Assembly (NCBI GenBank): GCA_964017195.1 | Contig: OZ024887.1 | Span: 59,721,311-59,785,310 of the forward strand | Direction: 5' to 3' | From: Siderastrea radians | Lineage: Eukaryota > Cnidaria > Anthozoa > Scleractinia > Rhizangiidae | Length of the DNA stretch: 64,000 bases | Translations under genes and position numbers: made by a program | Notes under the pieces: model-generated | Seen by the model: the letters and a program-made list of their open reading frames with translations, nothing else | Databases searched by the model: none | What the model was told of the DNA's origin: nothing | Shown: positions 12,028-24,058 of the stretch, piece by piece | Position numbering within the stretch: position 1 is the stretch's first letter | Layout: every line of letters begins with the position of its first letter

Positions 12028-12173
12028 CCTATTATGCAGAGGAAGGGAGCGGGTTGGATGCCAGTCACGGAGAAGCTGTGCATGAAAGGAGACTATCTGG
12101 GGGGCGAAAGTGACATGACTCTGAAGCTTGAAGGAGGTGGTTGTTACACATGCCACTTCAAAACAACTCACAA
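12028..12173 (+). pseudogene. GFP-like 210-nt exon, 5'-truncated
   Basis: Homology to the exon at 63178-63387 begins abruptly at the 'PIMQ' codons and continues in frame ('[18 protein letters not shown]', then 'SDMTLKLEGGGCYTCHFKTTHK') to an intact donor (gtaag). The first third of the exon and its acceptor are missing. Together with the last exon at 12689 it forms a truncated copy most similar to gene D. Confidence 0.8.
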
Positions 12174-12688
12174 GTAAGTGACTCTCAGAAGGACTGCAGT
12201 TTGTTGAGGTACGTTTTTCTTGCACCTTCCCAGTTAATTCCTCCCCCTCATATGCTGTTAGTCGACTTACATGCAAGAGTTGCTAATTCTAACGAAGTTT
12301 AACGAGTACTTCGTACCGCGATTGAATCTCGTAACGGTGATCACACTGAAATTAAAACACCCTGAAAGGTACAACGAGCAACTCTCTTACTTTTAAACGA
12401 AAAATACCCATCATGATTTTACCGTCTTTTAACTGTCTAATTTCCTGATTTATGAAACGAGAAATGTAAATGGAGCGAGATAGCTAGCCGCTAACACAGT
12501 ATTGTGGGGCGGGCAGGAGAAGGAGCATTATATTTAATTTTCTGCAGGATGTTCACTCGGAGTTTTTAAACGGCGGCTAGGGGTTACTTCTTCTTTCGGG
12601 ACTAGGGGGACTACTTTCGAAATGTTCACAAAAGAGACCCTGTACATCCCACAGTGTCTCTCATCTGATTCCATTTGTTCCTTTGTAG

Positions 12689-12827
12689 AGCAATAAATCC
12701 TGCAGCTGTCAAGTATCCTGGATTTCACTATGCTGACCATATCTTTGAGATAACCAGTCATGACGCGACATACACCAATGTTGAGCATCAGGTGACCCCA
12801 AAGGCTCGTCATCCAGTCCTGGCCTGA
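12689..12827 (+). pseudogene. GFP-like last exon of the truncated copy
   Basis: It has a 'tttgtag' acceptor, an open frame of 139 nt (the same length as gene D's last exon) and a TGA stop. It encodes '[15 protein letters not shown]' and ends 'KARHPVLA'. The conserved 'EHKETSKAR' segment of gene D reads 'EHQVTPKAR' here, so the Glu equivalent to GFP E222, important for chromophore formation in this family, is replaced by Val. This and the missing upstream exons mark a pseudogene. Confidence 0.75.
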
Positions 12828-13189
12828 TCTGCCTCGAGAATGTCCAGCATCGCGCGACGGTTCAGAGAGAAGTCAGCAGCCTCTCTCATTTTGATGGAAC
12901 TAATTAGTGTAATGATTTCATAACTAGAGACTGAGTAAAACTCCGTCTGACGTGCAATTTATACACTTTTTTGCTGGTGCATGACTAAAAAAAAAGTTAG
13001 TTTTGTTTCCCAGGGATCGTATTTATTCGGTTTGCCTGATGTAAAAACATTGAAACAAAAATACTTACAATAGCTTTCTGACCTCTTAGATTTCTTTCAC
13101 GGTAGTCCCGTGTTGAAATCCCCGGCCACGCTATGTAACAACCAGTGGGATTTTTAAAAATGTTTAATATTTTCAGTTTATAATTAACA

Positions 13190-13300
13190 ATTAGATTTAT
13201 GAGCTCGAGATTTCTATCGCGTGATAGTTGATGAGGCCGAAGGCCGAATCAACTATCACGCATAGAAATCGAGAGCGAGTAATCTAATTGTTTTAGTATA
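13190..13300. repeat. Long hairpin, MITE-like
   Basis: The arms 'caattagatttatgagctcg' and 'cgagcgagtaatctaattg' (partly reordered) enclose further complementary arms 'gtgatagttgat'/'atcaactatcac' and a GC-rich loop 'gaggccgaaggccga'. A second, smaller hairpin follows near 13.38-13.42 kb ('ctcactatctat'/'atagatagcgag'). Confidence 0.6.
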
Positions 13301-13849
13301 AATCTCGATTAATATTCCACTAAAGTGAAAAGTTTTACATCATTGAACTGTTATTTCGCTGCCACTTACCTTTTCGCTGCTCACTATCTATCACAGAATA
13401 GATAGCGAGTAGGGTAGCCAAATGAATCAGATTGCAGCATTTATGATAGAACGTTAGTAGATTTATACTAATGTTAGTTAGCACTTTGGTGCTAAAATAC
13501 ATCGACACCTAAATAAAGTGGTCTATTTTTTATAAAACAACAACTTGCAGCTGAAAGTGCCAATGAAGGAAAGCGAAGCCGTACTTACTCGAAATGCCCA
13601 CACCAGGAAAAAAAACTCGGGTAAACATATGGACTTTCTTGCAGTCAAGCCTTTAAACTGCTGTATGAATAACCTGTTACAAAACATCACGATGACCGTT
13701 AAACCGTTCTTGTTTTATAAATAAACTGACGGTGAAAGTTTATTTTTTCTTCCCTACCCCCCCCCCCGCCCAAATTAAGGAATTGTCTTGTCCCCCTTAC
13801 TTAAGAGTTCCAGGTTCTGAGCAAAGGCTTTGTTAAGTAATGAAAAACT

Positions 13850-15210
13850 AGGTGATTGCGTAGCTTTTTATTACTAGCGCACATTTACCATACCGTCTTT
13901 TGACGGCAAATCTGTAGATTGCCAGAATCTTGTTTTCGTATTTCGTCTGTATATTTCAGTTCTAGCTATAACTTTTAAGCTTCGCTCCTGAATGTGTCTA
14001 GTCTTGTGCCAGGATTTGCACGTCTTAATCGTTGCCTCTTAGGAAAATTTCTACTCTTAGGGAAATTTCTGCTCCCTGCTTTCTAAGCTGCAGGTCAAAA
14101 AACAATCTCCATTTTCCTTTGTCGTCCACGTCAGGGTATGTTTTAATCCAATCCCATATCAGTCAGTTTAAGACCCCACCTCTAAGTCGTTTTGTATCAT
14201 GATTTTTCTCTTGATTTTGTCACCTTTGCCATTCCACGGGAAGTCATAGAACAGGTTATTTGTTTCTTTTTTAGCTTGATGCTTAGTTTGCATGGTAGAA
14301 GAAGTTTTATTTCTTGCCAAGCGGCAAGACTATTGAAGATTAACTTTTCCAATAGACCAAAAGCAGATACAGTTTTCGTTTTACCTGTATTTTCACGATT
14401 TGTGGGACAATTTAAGGCTAGCCGCAGTCGTTAGTTCTGTTAAAAACCATTACCCTAGCGTTTTATCTTTATCAGTTTAGCCAATTTCCAGTTACATCAG
14501 GAGAGGAGAGGAGAGGAATCCTCGTCGGAAATTTTGAACAGTGAATCCCTTGACGCACCAGGCCTTAGATCCGATACAAAGAGGGAACTATGAGTTTTTT
14601 TACCATTTAATAACAAAAATAAAAGCTTACACGTACCACGCACGCTAGCCCATCATAGGCACAAGCAAACGACGCAAGCAGATCGAAGCAGAAGCAGGCA
14701 CAGCATGTTGAACCACTTCACGACAAAGGTGCAACTGACACATGAACAAATATTGCAAACCAGGATTTTAATGCCCCTCTTTAATTCAATCAGGAGCCCT
14801 TGACTTAACTGGGATTATGCTTGCGCCCCGTTAAGTTTTTCCGGGGAACAAAAGCGAAACAACGGTGCAAGTATAAGCTCTAGCACACGATAAAGTAAAG
14901 AGTTTCTCCTCTTTCGCATGCATTTATGCTTGCGCTTCTAAATGCCTGTGAAGTACTGTCCGGAGCGTTTGAATCCCTTCCAGACAATCAAAACGATCGA
15001 CCTGGGACACGTCAGGGATGTTGCACCCTCGCCCGTGAGAATAGGTTTCTCGAGGTTTCTGTCACGTGCTTTCGCAGGGCGGCTGCCTTACATGGAAAAG
15101 AATCTGAAAATGAAACATCCTTTTCGGACATTGTTTGTACAAACACGAGAGAAACAAATCGGTGCTCGAGATAAGGACACACTTTAAACCTACTAAAACA
15201 CTCCTATGCA
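13850..15210. repeat. Inverted-duplicate flank (partner 8.87-9.85 kb; also 59-61.6 kb)
   Basis: This is the reverse-complement relative of 8.87-9.85 kb and part of the larger block (11.9-17.2 kb) that is repeated inverted at 58.5-63.4 kb. A (GAGAG)n-like run is at 14.50-14.52 kb. No gene is supported. Confidence 0.55.
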
Positions 15211-17725
15211 CACACTCCTCGTCATGCCACCCAGCCACCAGCAGCCCAGTCCTCTCAGAACAAACTCTTCTGATGCACCTTAATTTTTTTCAACACGAAT
15301 CACATCATACCCACTAGTAAAACCCTGAAATCTTGTGACGTATAAACGGCTTCCTTTCGTCGTATAAACGGCTTTCTTTCGACGTATTAATGGCTTCCTA
15401 AGTGTAGGTGCGGGAAAATCTATCTATTCGTTGAAAATCTGTAAGGCAGAAATTTTTAATCGCTAATGAAGAAAAATATGTCGAATTTTGGCCTTTTTGA
15501 GAGTAACTAAAAATTTCTGTTTCAGATTTTCATTTTCTTTTGCGTGGTGTTTATTTATAGCCTATTTCCAAATCCTGAAAATTTTGCGGTAAGGTCATTC
15601 GGCTGGATTTTGAGGGGGGGGGAGGGGGAGAATAAAAAAGACTAGTTTCCAGTCCCCTCCTAGCGCTAGGTCTGTTATATTTGATATTCTCTAAGCTTCT
15701 TGTATTTCTTTTCCAGGATAAAATCATTTCTTTCAACAGTTGCAGCAACAAATGACCCAAAAGAAACTCACGTTGGCTTTTAACTTAAGATTCTAAAATA
15801 TTGTCTTTCTCTCAAGAAGCCATAGGCCTGTAATGCGCGCAGAACCGACGACGTCTTCTCTTAGACTTACTTACTCTCTTACTATAACAGCAACAAACGC
15901 TGAAATTTGACCAAATGAAAAGGCGACCAATACCCTGGAAAGGAGGTCAACTGAATAATTCACGCTCTCCTCTCCAAACCGATAGCTCCGCAGACTATGC
16001 TCACAACCTCATTCTTCACTCAAGATCATTTTTCGCTGTCTTTTGGTCGGTCTTCCCCAAAACCATGACCAAAAAGGCCGTCACAACTCTCAAAACAGAT
16101 GCATTTCAATAAACCGGCGATAAAATTCCCAATGAAGTAACCACATCCTTGCGATTGATTGGGCACCTTAACAGCCCAGAATGTAACTCGGTTCAAAATC
16201 AAAAGAAAAGCAGAAAAATTAAAAAGACTAACTGGTATATCCTTCTTTTAATTTGCCACTCATACTATCCAAGAAGATCCAGCGGGACCCGTTGATTTTG
16301 CTTCTTCTGAATCCTCTCTCAGATAGTTCCCAGTCACTGACCTCCACCATTCTCGACTCTTGTGTCTTCGGTCGTTGTTTTTGGCGGTGCAGTACAGAAA
16401 CTAGAAGAGCTCCGGGAACGAAATGGGATATCCACGTGTTCCCGACTCGGACACATTCTTTCCCGCGATTAGCATATTAAGATCCCTTTAGCCTTGCCTT
16501 TAGCCTGAGCCCCCTTGGACACCTTATGAGGTTTACGCAATGTACTTTTACCGACGCCGACACTCGTACCAGGCCCACTCTGAGAATCGACCTGCCCTAC
16601 CGCTTTTCCGCTTTCCCTTCCTTCATAGTCCGAATTCGTCGGTTAAAAAATGACTTATTAGAACACGACTTCGGTTCAAGAAGATTACGTTTGTCTCTAT
16701 GGCATATACCGTTGCACCTGAGTAAATCATTCCTTAACCCTCTAAGTCCTAACAGTGACGAAAATGAAATTTCTCTTTACATTGTCACTACTCGTTCAAA
16801 CATTCAAATAATAAGAATTAAGAAAGTGTAAGAATAAGATGTTTTAATATTGAGCCAAATTCTCCTTACTAGTTCCATAAGAGATGTATGGAGTACAGTA
16901 TGGAGAATATGCAATTTATTTAAGGGGAATAAAGGGTTTAATATAGCTTTTTCAGCGATCATTAATGTTAATTCAGGGGCGGATCTAGGATTTTTTCAAA
17001 GGCCGGGGGGGACTGATTAGTTAATCGGCAGTTTCGTGCAACAAAACAATATGCTATTATTTTTGTGATGAAAGAGCGATAGACACGAGGAGTCAGACAA
17101 GTTCAAAAACTTTCCAAAGGGGGGAGAAATGCACCCCCTCAACCCTCCCCCCGGATTCGCCTCTGCAATTCCAGTCTTAGTGTGTTTAACCCGTGGCTAT
17201 TTACTCAAAGATAGTGAAACCACCTTACAGAACGGAAACAACAAATTCAAACTTAAGTTGTTTGCACAACTGCAATTCAACAGTTTGAGTTGGAATTAAG
17301 CTGACCTACATTTTTTCCTGCGACATGTGATCGGTTTTGATTATTTACGTGGGTCTACTTACAGTTGCCGCACTGTAATGTCATTAGTGACATCTTTTTG
17401 CTGACAAATTTTGATGCCGTGGAAAATGCTAATCTGTTCTTTTACTTGTGTTATTGATGCCACATTCAAAGTCAAATATTAAAGCAAAACTTGGGGTGGA
17501 TTCATTTGCACCATACGCTTCTAGCTGTCGCTTTGGCACGTGCAAATTGTCTATTGTTTTTTGGCCCAAAAACAAAAGAAAATTCCCACGCGCTAAAGCG
17601 ACAGCTACACGAGTATGGTGCAAATGAATCCACCCTTGATTATGAACGTTTTGGAAAAAAATTGCACGTATTAATTCCTTCGCGATCGGATGCTTGTTAT
17701 GGACGTGTCAATTTGAGGACTTTTA
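15211..17725. other. Intergenic DNA, inverted relative of 58.5-60.1 kb; no gene
   Basis: Segments at 15.55-16.45 kb match 59.2-60.1 kb in reverse complement, including non-coding open frames that look conserved only because the DNA is duplicated. Near 16.97-17.17 kb lies a MITE-like unit with ends 'caggggcggatctagg' and 'ccggattcgcctctg'; its counterpart is at 58.55-58.74 kb. No gene function can be assigned. Confidence 0.5.
17494..17634. mobile_element. 140-bp palindromic MITE
   Basis: The ends are perfect inverted repeats: GGGTGGATTCATTTGCACC ... GGTGCAAATGAATCCACCC. Inner arms AGCTGTCGCTT/AAAGCGACAGCT follow. The target-site duplication is ambiguous (perhaps TTG). Confidence 0.7.
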
Positions 17726-18569
17726 GTCTGTTCTAGTTTTATCCGAAAAAGTTATGAACGCCGCTCTGAAAGGATCACTCATAAAGACAATTAATTAATA
17801 TAGCTGGAATAATGGAACAAGGGTCGGTAACTGTTTAATCACGAAACTTAACTAATTAAAAAGGACAAGATTTCTGCAAATTGGCGAACAGAAAACAAAG
17901 AAAAGCTTTACTTTATGGAAATTATTCAACACGAAAGCTATTCCAGTTTACGCAATTTTCTGACAAGACAATTAGACTGACTGTATATGCTAAAGGTCGG
18001 GAAACATATCTTTTTACGTCTTATCCATCATTTACCTTTGCTTAGAAATTGGAATGTGCGAGTTAGGAACACCAACATCTATTTTTTCGGGGGGGGGGGG
18101 GAGGACGAAAAAAGAACAATTTTCACCAAACTTAGAGCAGACTATCAAGCACGAATGTTTGTTAAAGGGCCGGGAATTGTGATGCCCTATAATATCACAG
18201 CTCGACTGCAAGAAAGTCCTTGTTTTTACCCGAGTTTTTCCTGCTTTCCGGCCGCATTTCGATTACGGCTTCGCTTTCTGCTATGTGTGCCATTCGCACT
18301 TTCAGCCACGAGTTTTAGCCAGTTATTTTGTTTTTTACATCAAGCAAGCTGAATAAGAAAAAATAAATTGTTTTGAGTTTATAGGTACCCCAACCCTCAA
18401 GAAAAAAAAATTAACTAGCAAGGCAATGATTTAAATGTTCCGATGGAGTTTTATTTATTCAATGTCTAGCTTCAAAAACATTACACTAATAAGCTCCATC
18501 AAAATGAGAGGCTGCTGTCGGCTTCTCCGTCTCTGATCGTCACGCGACTCTGGACATTCTCGAGGCAGA

Positions 18570-21500
18570 TCAGACCATGGGGGAATGACGAGCTTTTGAG
18601 AACTCCTCATGCTCGACATTACTGTAATCCTCGTCATGTTTTGTAATCTCAAGGCGATGGTCAGCATAATGAAATCCAGGGCATTTGATGACCGCTAGCG
18701 CTGCAGGATTCATTGCTCTGCGAAGGAACAGAACAGCTGGAATTAGACACTGTAAGCTGCACATAGTCTCTTTCGGGAAGAAAGTAAAATTTCGAAAGTA
18801 ACCCCGGCCCCCTACTCCTGGAAGAAGAAATAACCCCCGACCTTTCATTCGTTAAACATTTCAGACAAAAAGCACCTGGTAATTTTCACCTTACAAAAAT
18901 TACAATGATGACCTGTAAAAATAAGAGGGATGATCTCTGTAATTTTTCTAGGGTGTTTTAATTTTAAAGTGATCAGCGTTTGAGATTTTACCTCACGGAT
19001 TCGCACGAAATTGTTCCTGGTGGATGCCAGTCGACTTGTTTTTAAGCAAATGAGGGGGGTGAATAATCTAAACAGGTTGGGGGAGGGATACACCTCAAGA
19101 AACTGCAGTCCTTCTCAAAGTCACTTACTTGTGAATTGTTTTGTAGTGACATGTGTAAAGACCACCTCCTTGAAGTTTCAGAGTCATGTTACTTTCGCCC
19201 ACCAGAAAATCTCCTTTCATGCACAGCCTCTCAGTTACTGGCATCCAGCCCGCTCCCTTTCTCTGCATAACAGGTCCATTTGGAGGAAAGTTGACGCCCA
19301 AAAGCTGGACTTCGTAGTGGAAACAGTTGTCTTTCATTCTGTAAAAATAAAATTACATTATGATTTCAGTTGATCAATAATTATTTTCATTTAGGTGGAG
19401 TGGATGGATGCACGTGGTTTGCCTGTAAACTAAAGAGGATAGAAATGACCATTAAAATAAACGCTGAGCGACACTATCCTTTGCTGCTGTTTATTATGCT
19501 GTACAAGATCGTTCTAAGTTTTAAGGCTGTACGTGAAACCTTCTTCGCCAAAACACTTCTCTTTTTTAAAATATTTTTCAAAACGATTTTTTTCAGTAGT
19601 GAAAATGTTCGGATTTTCTCTGATTTGAGCTAGGATATTCACGCGCAAAGTACACAAGGGTTATTGAACTTACGTTGACTTGTTGCAAACCGTCATGACT
19701 GCTCCGTCTTCAAAGGTTGCGATCCGCTCCCATGACAATCCACCATTTTCAATAGCCTGCTTGTAAAAGTCAGGTATGTCCGCGGGGTGCTGGACGAAGG
19801 GTTTGCTGCCATACTGAAACATCGGAGTCAGCATTTCAAAGGAAAATGGCAAGGGCGCGCCCTTAGTCACACGAAACGTTGCAGTTTGACAGCCACTAAA
19901 GCATGAGACAAAATCGAAGATTGTGATCAGCGAAAATATTCACGAGTCATTTGACTTCATCAAGTCAGATTTTAATGTGTAGAGAGCGTACATGAGTATC
20001 TACTACGATAAGATACTACATACGATATGATACTAAGGTAGAAGCTCAACATGGGCTCGACGTTTTTCTGCTTTTGACCCTCGTGATGTTTTGCCAAAGT
20101 AGTACCCCTTTCAAAGCCTTGAGCAAAATTGCATCCCATTCTTCAGTACCTCAAGGATAAGCCAAAACAATAGAATTTCCTATAATCGCCACGTTTTTCC
20201 CGAGTATTCAGTCCTTCTGATTCAGTGCGTAGTTATTTCTAGCAAAATGTGGCACCCTTTGACACACTTTTTGCTTTAGCCACCATTTCTTTCACTTTGC
20301 AGCTGATTTTGTAACCCTTTCGTACACTAAAATTGCATTTTCCGTACCCTTTAATTTACTGCGAGCTTAAAAATGGCACCCTTTTGGGCGGAGCCTCCTT
20401 GTATAGCCCACTATAGGGAGTAGCCTTGGCATAATGTCTTTTTTTTCCTTCCCGGTTTTTTGTCGTTACGTAATAGTTGAATTTTAAACTCCCTAGGAAA
20501 GCTTTTTTGGTTTGAATAAAATGACTATCAAAAGCCATAGCTTGACTGAGGGCCAAAAAAAGGTTTCCCGAAATTATTGCTTGGTAATTAATGCAATCTC
20601 AACGCAAAGAAAAAGATAAAAGTTTACGATTTTCAGATATAACAGACCTGAATTCGACTTGCCAAAAGGGTATTTCTCTCTTTATAACGCATAGGGGGAA
20701 AATTATTGATTTGTTATTGGTTGAGACAAAGGGCATTATTTCACTTAATCAATTTTTCCAACGTGGACAAAATTACTGACTCCTGATTGGCCAAGCGCCA
20801 AAATTGTTCGCATTTGATTGAGCGCGAGAGCGCGTCATTTGCATTTTGGAAGGGTCTTGAAACGAAAAGCGGATTTTGAATTGTGCAACACTAGGATATC
20901 GCTTCAGAGTTCGACGTTTACCGAGTTGGCCAGCAAAATAAGTAGGAAATCGGATGATAGCTCAAAGAGAAATTCCAAAAGGTAAACCTGAATGTTTTAC
21001 GGTGTTTTAAAACTACTGAAAATCTTGGTTCAGCCACAGGCAGCCAAAGCTTGAGTTATGACTGAAAATTAATTAAGTTTCATGAAATAAACAGTGTTTC
21101 TTTGTTTATATCTTGCGTACTTGCTATCTAGGGCAAGCATTCGCTCTCCGCGCAAGAATAAGCGTCTTTCTAATTTTTGCTCCCAATTAGTATTATAAGT
21201 TATGCAAGGTTGCACACTAATCTGCCATTTCACCCGCACAAAGGCATACCTCTTTTCACTAAATGAGCTATATTTCTTGAAATGCGCCGTTTCCACTCAC
21301 AATTTCCTCAAACCTGAATGAATCCATAGTCGAAAATCAACTATACGCCGGAAAAGTTCCATCTTTCCCAACATTTGTCACCATAAACGGCAATATTTTG
21401 AGCTTCTTGTATGAGAAATCAAATCTCGGTATTCGACCGCCGACCTCTGAGCACAAATAAATGCAAATATGCCAATCTCATCTCGCTGTTCTCTTCTCAC

Positions 21501-23516
21501 TGGACAATTCGCCCAATGGCGTGGACATGACAAAAACTACTGTGTCGGGGAGGTGTGAACGGTAATCAAATGGCCACGCTTCACGCATGAAGTGTCACAC
21601 TGTTTACAATCTGCCTGGAAAAACCACCGGACAAAAACTCGCGCGCGTTCCACTCGTCTCTGTCTGGAAGAAAATCAAAAAAAATATTTGGATCCTCCTT
21701 AGGTTTGCCCTAAACTGCAAGTTCAAGCAACATTTTACTCAGATATTTGTTTTCCGTTTTGAGAAGACATTTCTTTATAACAGACAAGGTGACTAAACTC
21801 TTCCACCACTTGTTTGCAACAACAAACTCGCTTATAGAGTGCAAATTTCCTCATCATACGGTTGCTACAAAATACATACATGCTTTGCGTGCTACAGTTT
21901 CGTGCATCTTGTATTTGAGAGAGATTAAAAACAAATATATAATACGCGTTGACAGTAAAATGTTGCAGTTTAGGGAAAACATAAGGAGGATTCAAATGTG
22001 TTTTTATTTTCTTCAAGACAGAGACGAATGGAACGCGCGCGAGTTTTTGTCTGGTGGTTTTTCCCGGCAGTTTGTAAACAGTGTGACATTTCACGCGTGA
22101 AGCGTGGCCATTTCATCACCGTTCACACCTCCCCGACACAGTAGTTTTTGTCATGTCCACGCCATTGTGCGAATTGTCCAGTGAGAAGAGAACAGCGAGA
22201 TGAGATTAGCATATTTGCATATATTTGTGCGCAGAGGTCGGCGGTCGAATACCGACATTTGATTTCTTACACAAGAAGCTCAAAGTATTGCCGTTTATGG
22301 TGACAAATGTTGGGAAAGATGGAACTTTTCCGGCGTATAGTTGATTTTCGACTCTGGATTCATTCAGGTTTGAGGAAATTGCGAGTGGAAACGGCGCATT
22401 TCAAGAAATATAGCTCATTTGGCGAAAAGAATATGCTTTTTGTGCGTGTGAAATGGCAGATTTGTGTGCAACCTTGCATAATATCATAATACACTCTTTT
22501 TTTTTGTAAGAACGCGTAAAATTTGGCCGAGCCTGAGGATGTTCTTATTTTAGCCCATACATTTTCTTAAATTTTGGGGCAAATCTCAGCCTCAATGTTC
22601 TTATAAAAATGATTCTTATAAAAGAAAAAGAGTGTACTAATTGGGAGCAAAAATTAGAAAGACGCTTCTTGCTCGGAGAGCGCATTTTTGCCCTAGATAG
22701 CAAGTACGTAAGATATAAACAAAGAAACACTGTTTATTTCATAAAATTTTATCAATTTTCAGTCATGACTCAAGTTTTGGCTACCTGTGGTTCAGGGAGC
22801 GAGAGGAAGCTTCGAAACTCATGTAATTAGCTTAAGACTTTAATAAAATTTACTTAGTTTGACTTTTAAGTGTCTTTTGTCAATGAACTAAAATTGTATT
22901 TTTCTCTTTTTATCTATTTGTCCTTAATTCCACTCGGTCTCATGCGATTACTTTTACTAATCTTGGTGCTATTACGTAACAGTTGAATTCCCCAGCGAAA
23001 CTAATAAAACGACAGAAAATAACTATACAAGGTTGTGGCGATAAAGAACATAGCAACTAGCCACTTTGCTGACCGCCGTTGTCTCACTGACACCATTAGA
23101 AAAGCATTTTGGGGTTCCATTTATTTGAAAACTGACTTCAACTTACTCAAACGGTTTGCCCTTGCCTTCGCCTTCCAACGTGAAGAAGTGGCCGTTTATG
23201 CAGCCCTCCATATGGACTTTGGTCATCATCTCTTCAGCAATCTTACTCTGTTGGATTTAAATACAAATAAGGACGTCAGAATAGTTTAAAATGTGACCAC
23301 CATTTTAATTTACTACAGAGTACGGAGAAGCCAAATAAAATTTCATGGCTAGTTAGCTAATTTTCTTGGCGTGCAAATCTATCTTTTTTGACTGGAATAT
23401 AAACAAACACCAAACGATGGGCGGATACAGCATGCAACCGATTGATCTGACCAGTAAAATTTATGTGCGCTGTGCTTCATTGCAAAAATTCAATCTATCA
23501 CTTTTCATCATACCAT
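18570..23516 (-). CDS. GFP-like fluorescent/chromoprotein, gene A (5 exons)
   Basis: Exons on the minus strand are 23514-23516 (the ATG only), 23147-23247, 19674-19895, 19129-19338 and 18570-18717. All introns are GT/AG and phases are consistent, giving an open frame of about 227 aa, the usual length for anthozoan GFP-like proteins. The protein is a beta-barrel with an autocatalytic chromophore from Gln-Tyr-Gly in '[10 protein letters not shown]'. The family Arg in '[10 protein letters not shown]' and the late Glu in '[10 protein letters not shown]' are present. QYG occurs in red-emitting and non-fluorescent chromoproteins; colour cannot be told from this. The promoter is shared head-to-head with gene B, but the TATA-like box reads TTGATAAG. 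Coding sequence is nearly identical to gene B. The ATG-only exon is inferred from the conserved 'cagcaacATG|gtatga' in three copies. Confidence 0.85.
21020..22810. mobile_element. Foldback element in gene A intron
   Basis: A long inverted repeat of roughly 0.8-0.9 kb per arm is centred near 21.9 kb. For example 'aagcttgagttatgactg' (21.05 kb) returns as 'cagtcatgactcaagtttt' (22.76 kb), and 'cactgtttacaatctgcc' (21.60 kb) returns near 22.08 kb. No transposase frame is visible. The same structure is in gene B's intron, so it predates the A/B duplication. It is absent from the equivalent intron of C. Confidence 0.7.
22494..22634. mobile_element. 140-bp MITE inside the foldback, TA target site
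   Basis: The ends are CACTCTTTTTTTTTGTAAG and its imperfect reverse complement (...ATAAAAGAAAAAGAGTG). It is flanked by TA, and the gene B arm has the empty site ('ttataatactaattggg'). The TA duplication fits a Tc1/mariner-type MITE. A related, larger inverted-repeat unit occurs at 53.45-53.90 kb. Confidence 0.6.
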
Positions 23517-24058
23517 GTTGCTGAGAAGGCAGGCTTAGTGTAGGCTTTGCTTGACTCCTTTACAAAACTGATCAGCTTCAGCGTCGGTGCCTGACCTTAT
23601 CAAGAGCAACGTGTTACGTCCATTTTGCGCATTAGCCAATAGAAAGCCTGAGAGACTGATAGATGAGGACAATAAGAAACATCAGCGTTTAATTTTCACC
23701 TCTAGCCAATAGGCGGAAGACAACAAAGCTTTTTTTCGGTTCGCAATAGTCTACTAAAGATAATGGCTGTGAAGCGACATATTCTTAATTAAGTTTCGAT
23801 GAGGTCGATTGTTTACGTGTCGCTGTTTGTAGCTATCTTACACCACGATAAACAATAAACACATCTTTAATGACAATGAACGTTAATGTTTTTCATCGTC
23901 TCATCATCTACCCTGTAGAGTTCTCAGGCTTTCTATTGGCTAATGCGCAAAATGGGCGTAACACCTTGCACTTTATAAGAGCAAGCGCCGATGCTGAAGC
24001 TGATCAGTTCTGTAAAGGAATCAAGCAAAGGTTACACTAAGCCTGCCTTCTCAGCGAC
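23517..24058. promoter_or_regulatory. Divergent promoter between GFP-like genes A and B
   Basis: The two start codons are 542 nt apart, head to head. Gene B has TTTATAAG at 23972-23979, 87 nt before its ATG. Gene A has TTGATAAG in the same position (minus strand, 23596-23603). Both sides carry an inverted CCAAT ('attggctaatgcgcaaaatgg' type) about 40 nt further upstream. Between them lies about 260 bp of non-palindromic DNA. The 5' UTRs ('aagctgatcagtt...gcctgccttctcagcracATG') are almost identical. Confidence 0.65.

Larger units (their letters stand above)
17726..23990. repeat. Large palindrome, left arm (contains gene A)
   Basis: The whole interval is repeated inverted at about 24.0-30.24 kb. 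Matching exon pairs sum to nearly the same coordinate (e.g. 18570/29369, 19674/28309, 23147/24852), which puts the axis near 24.0 kb. Differences include small indels and elements present in only one arm (a 140-bp MITE here at 22.49 kb; a 420-bp MITE in the other arm). Confidence 0.85.

Noticed and set aside
15551..16831. Conserved-looking frames also found at 59.2-59.8 kb
   Set aside because: The DNA block itself is duplicated and inverted; frames contain no domain and are not specially preserved over neighbouring DNA.
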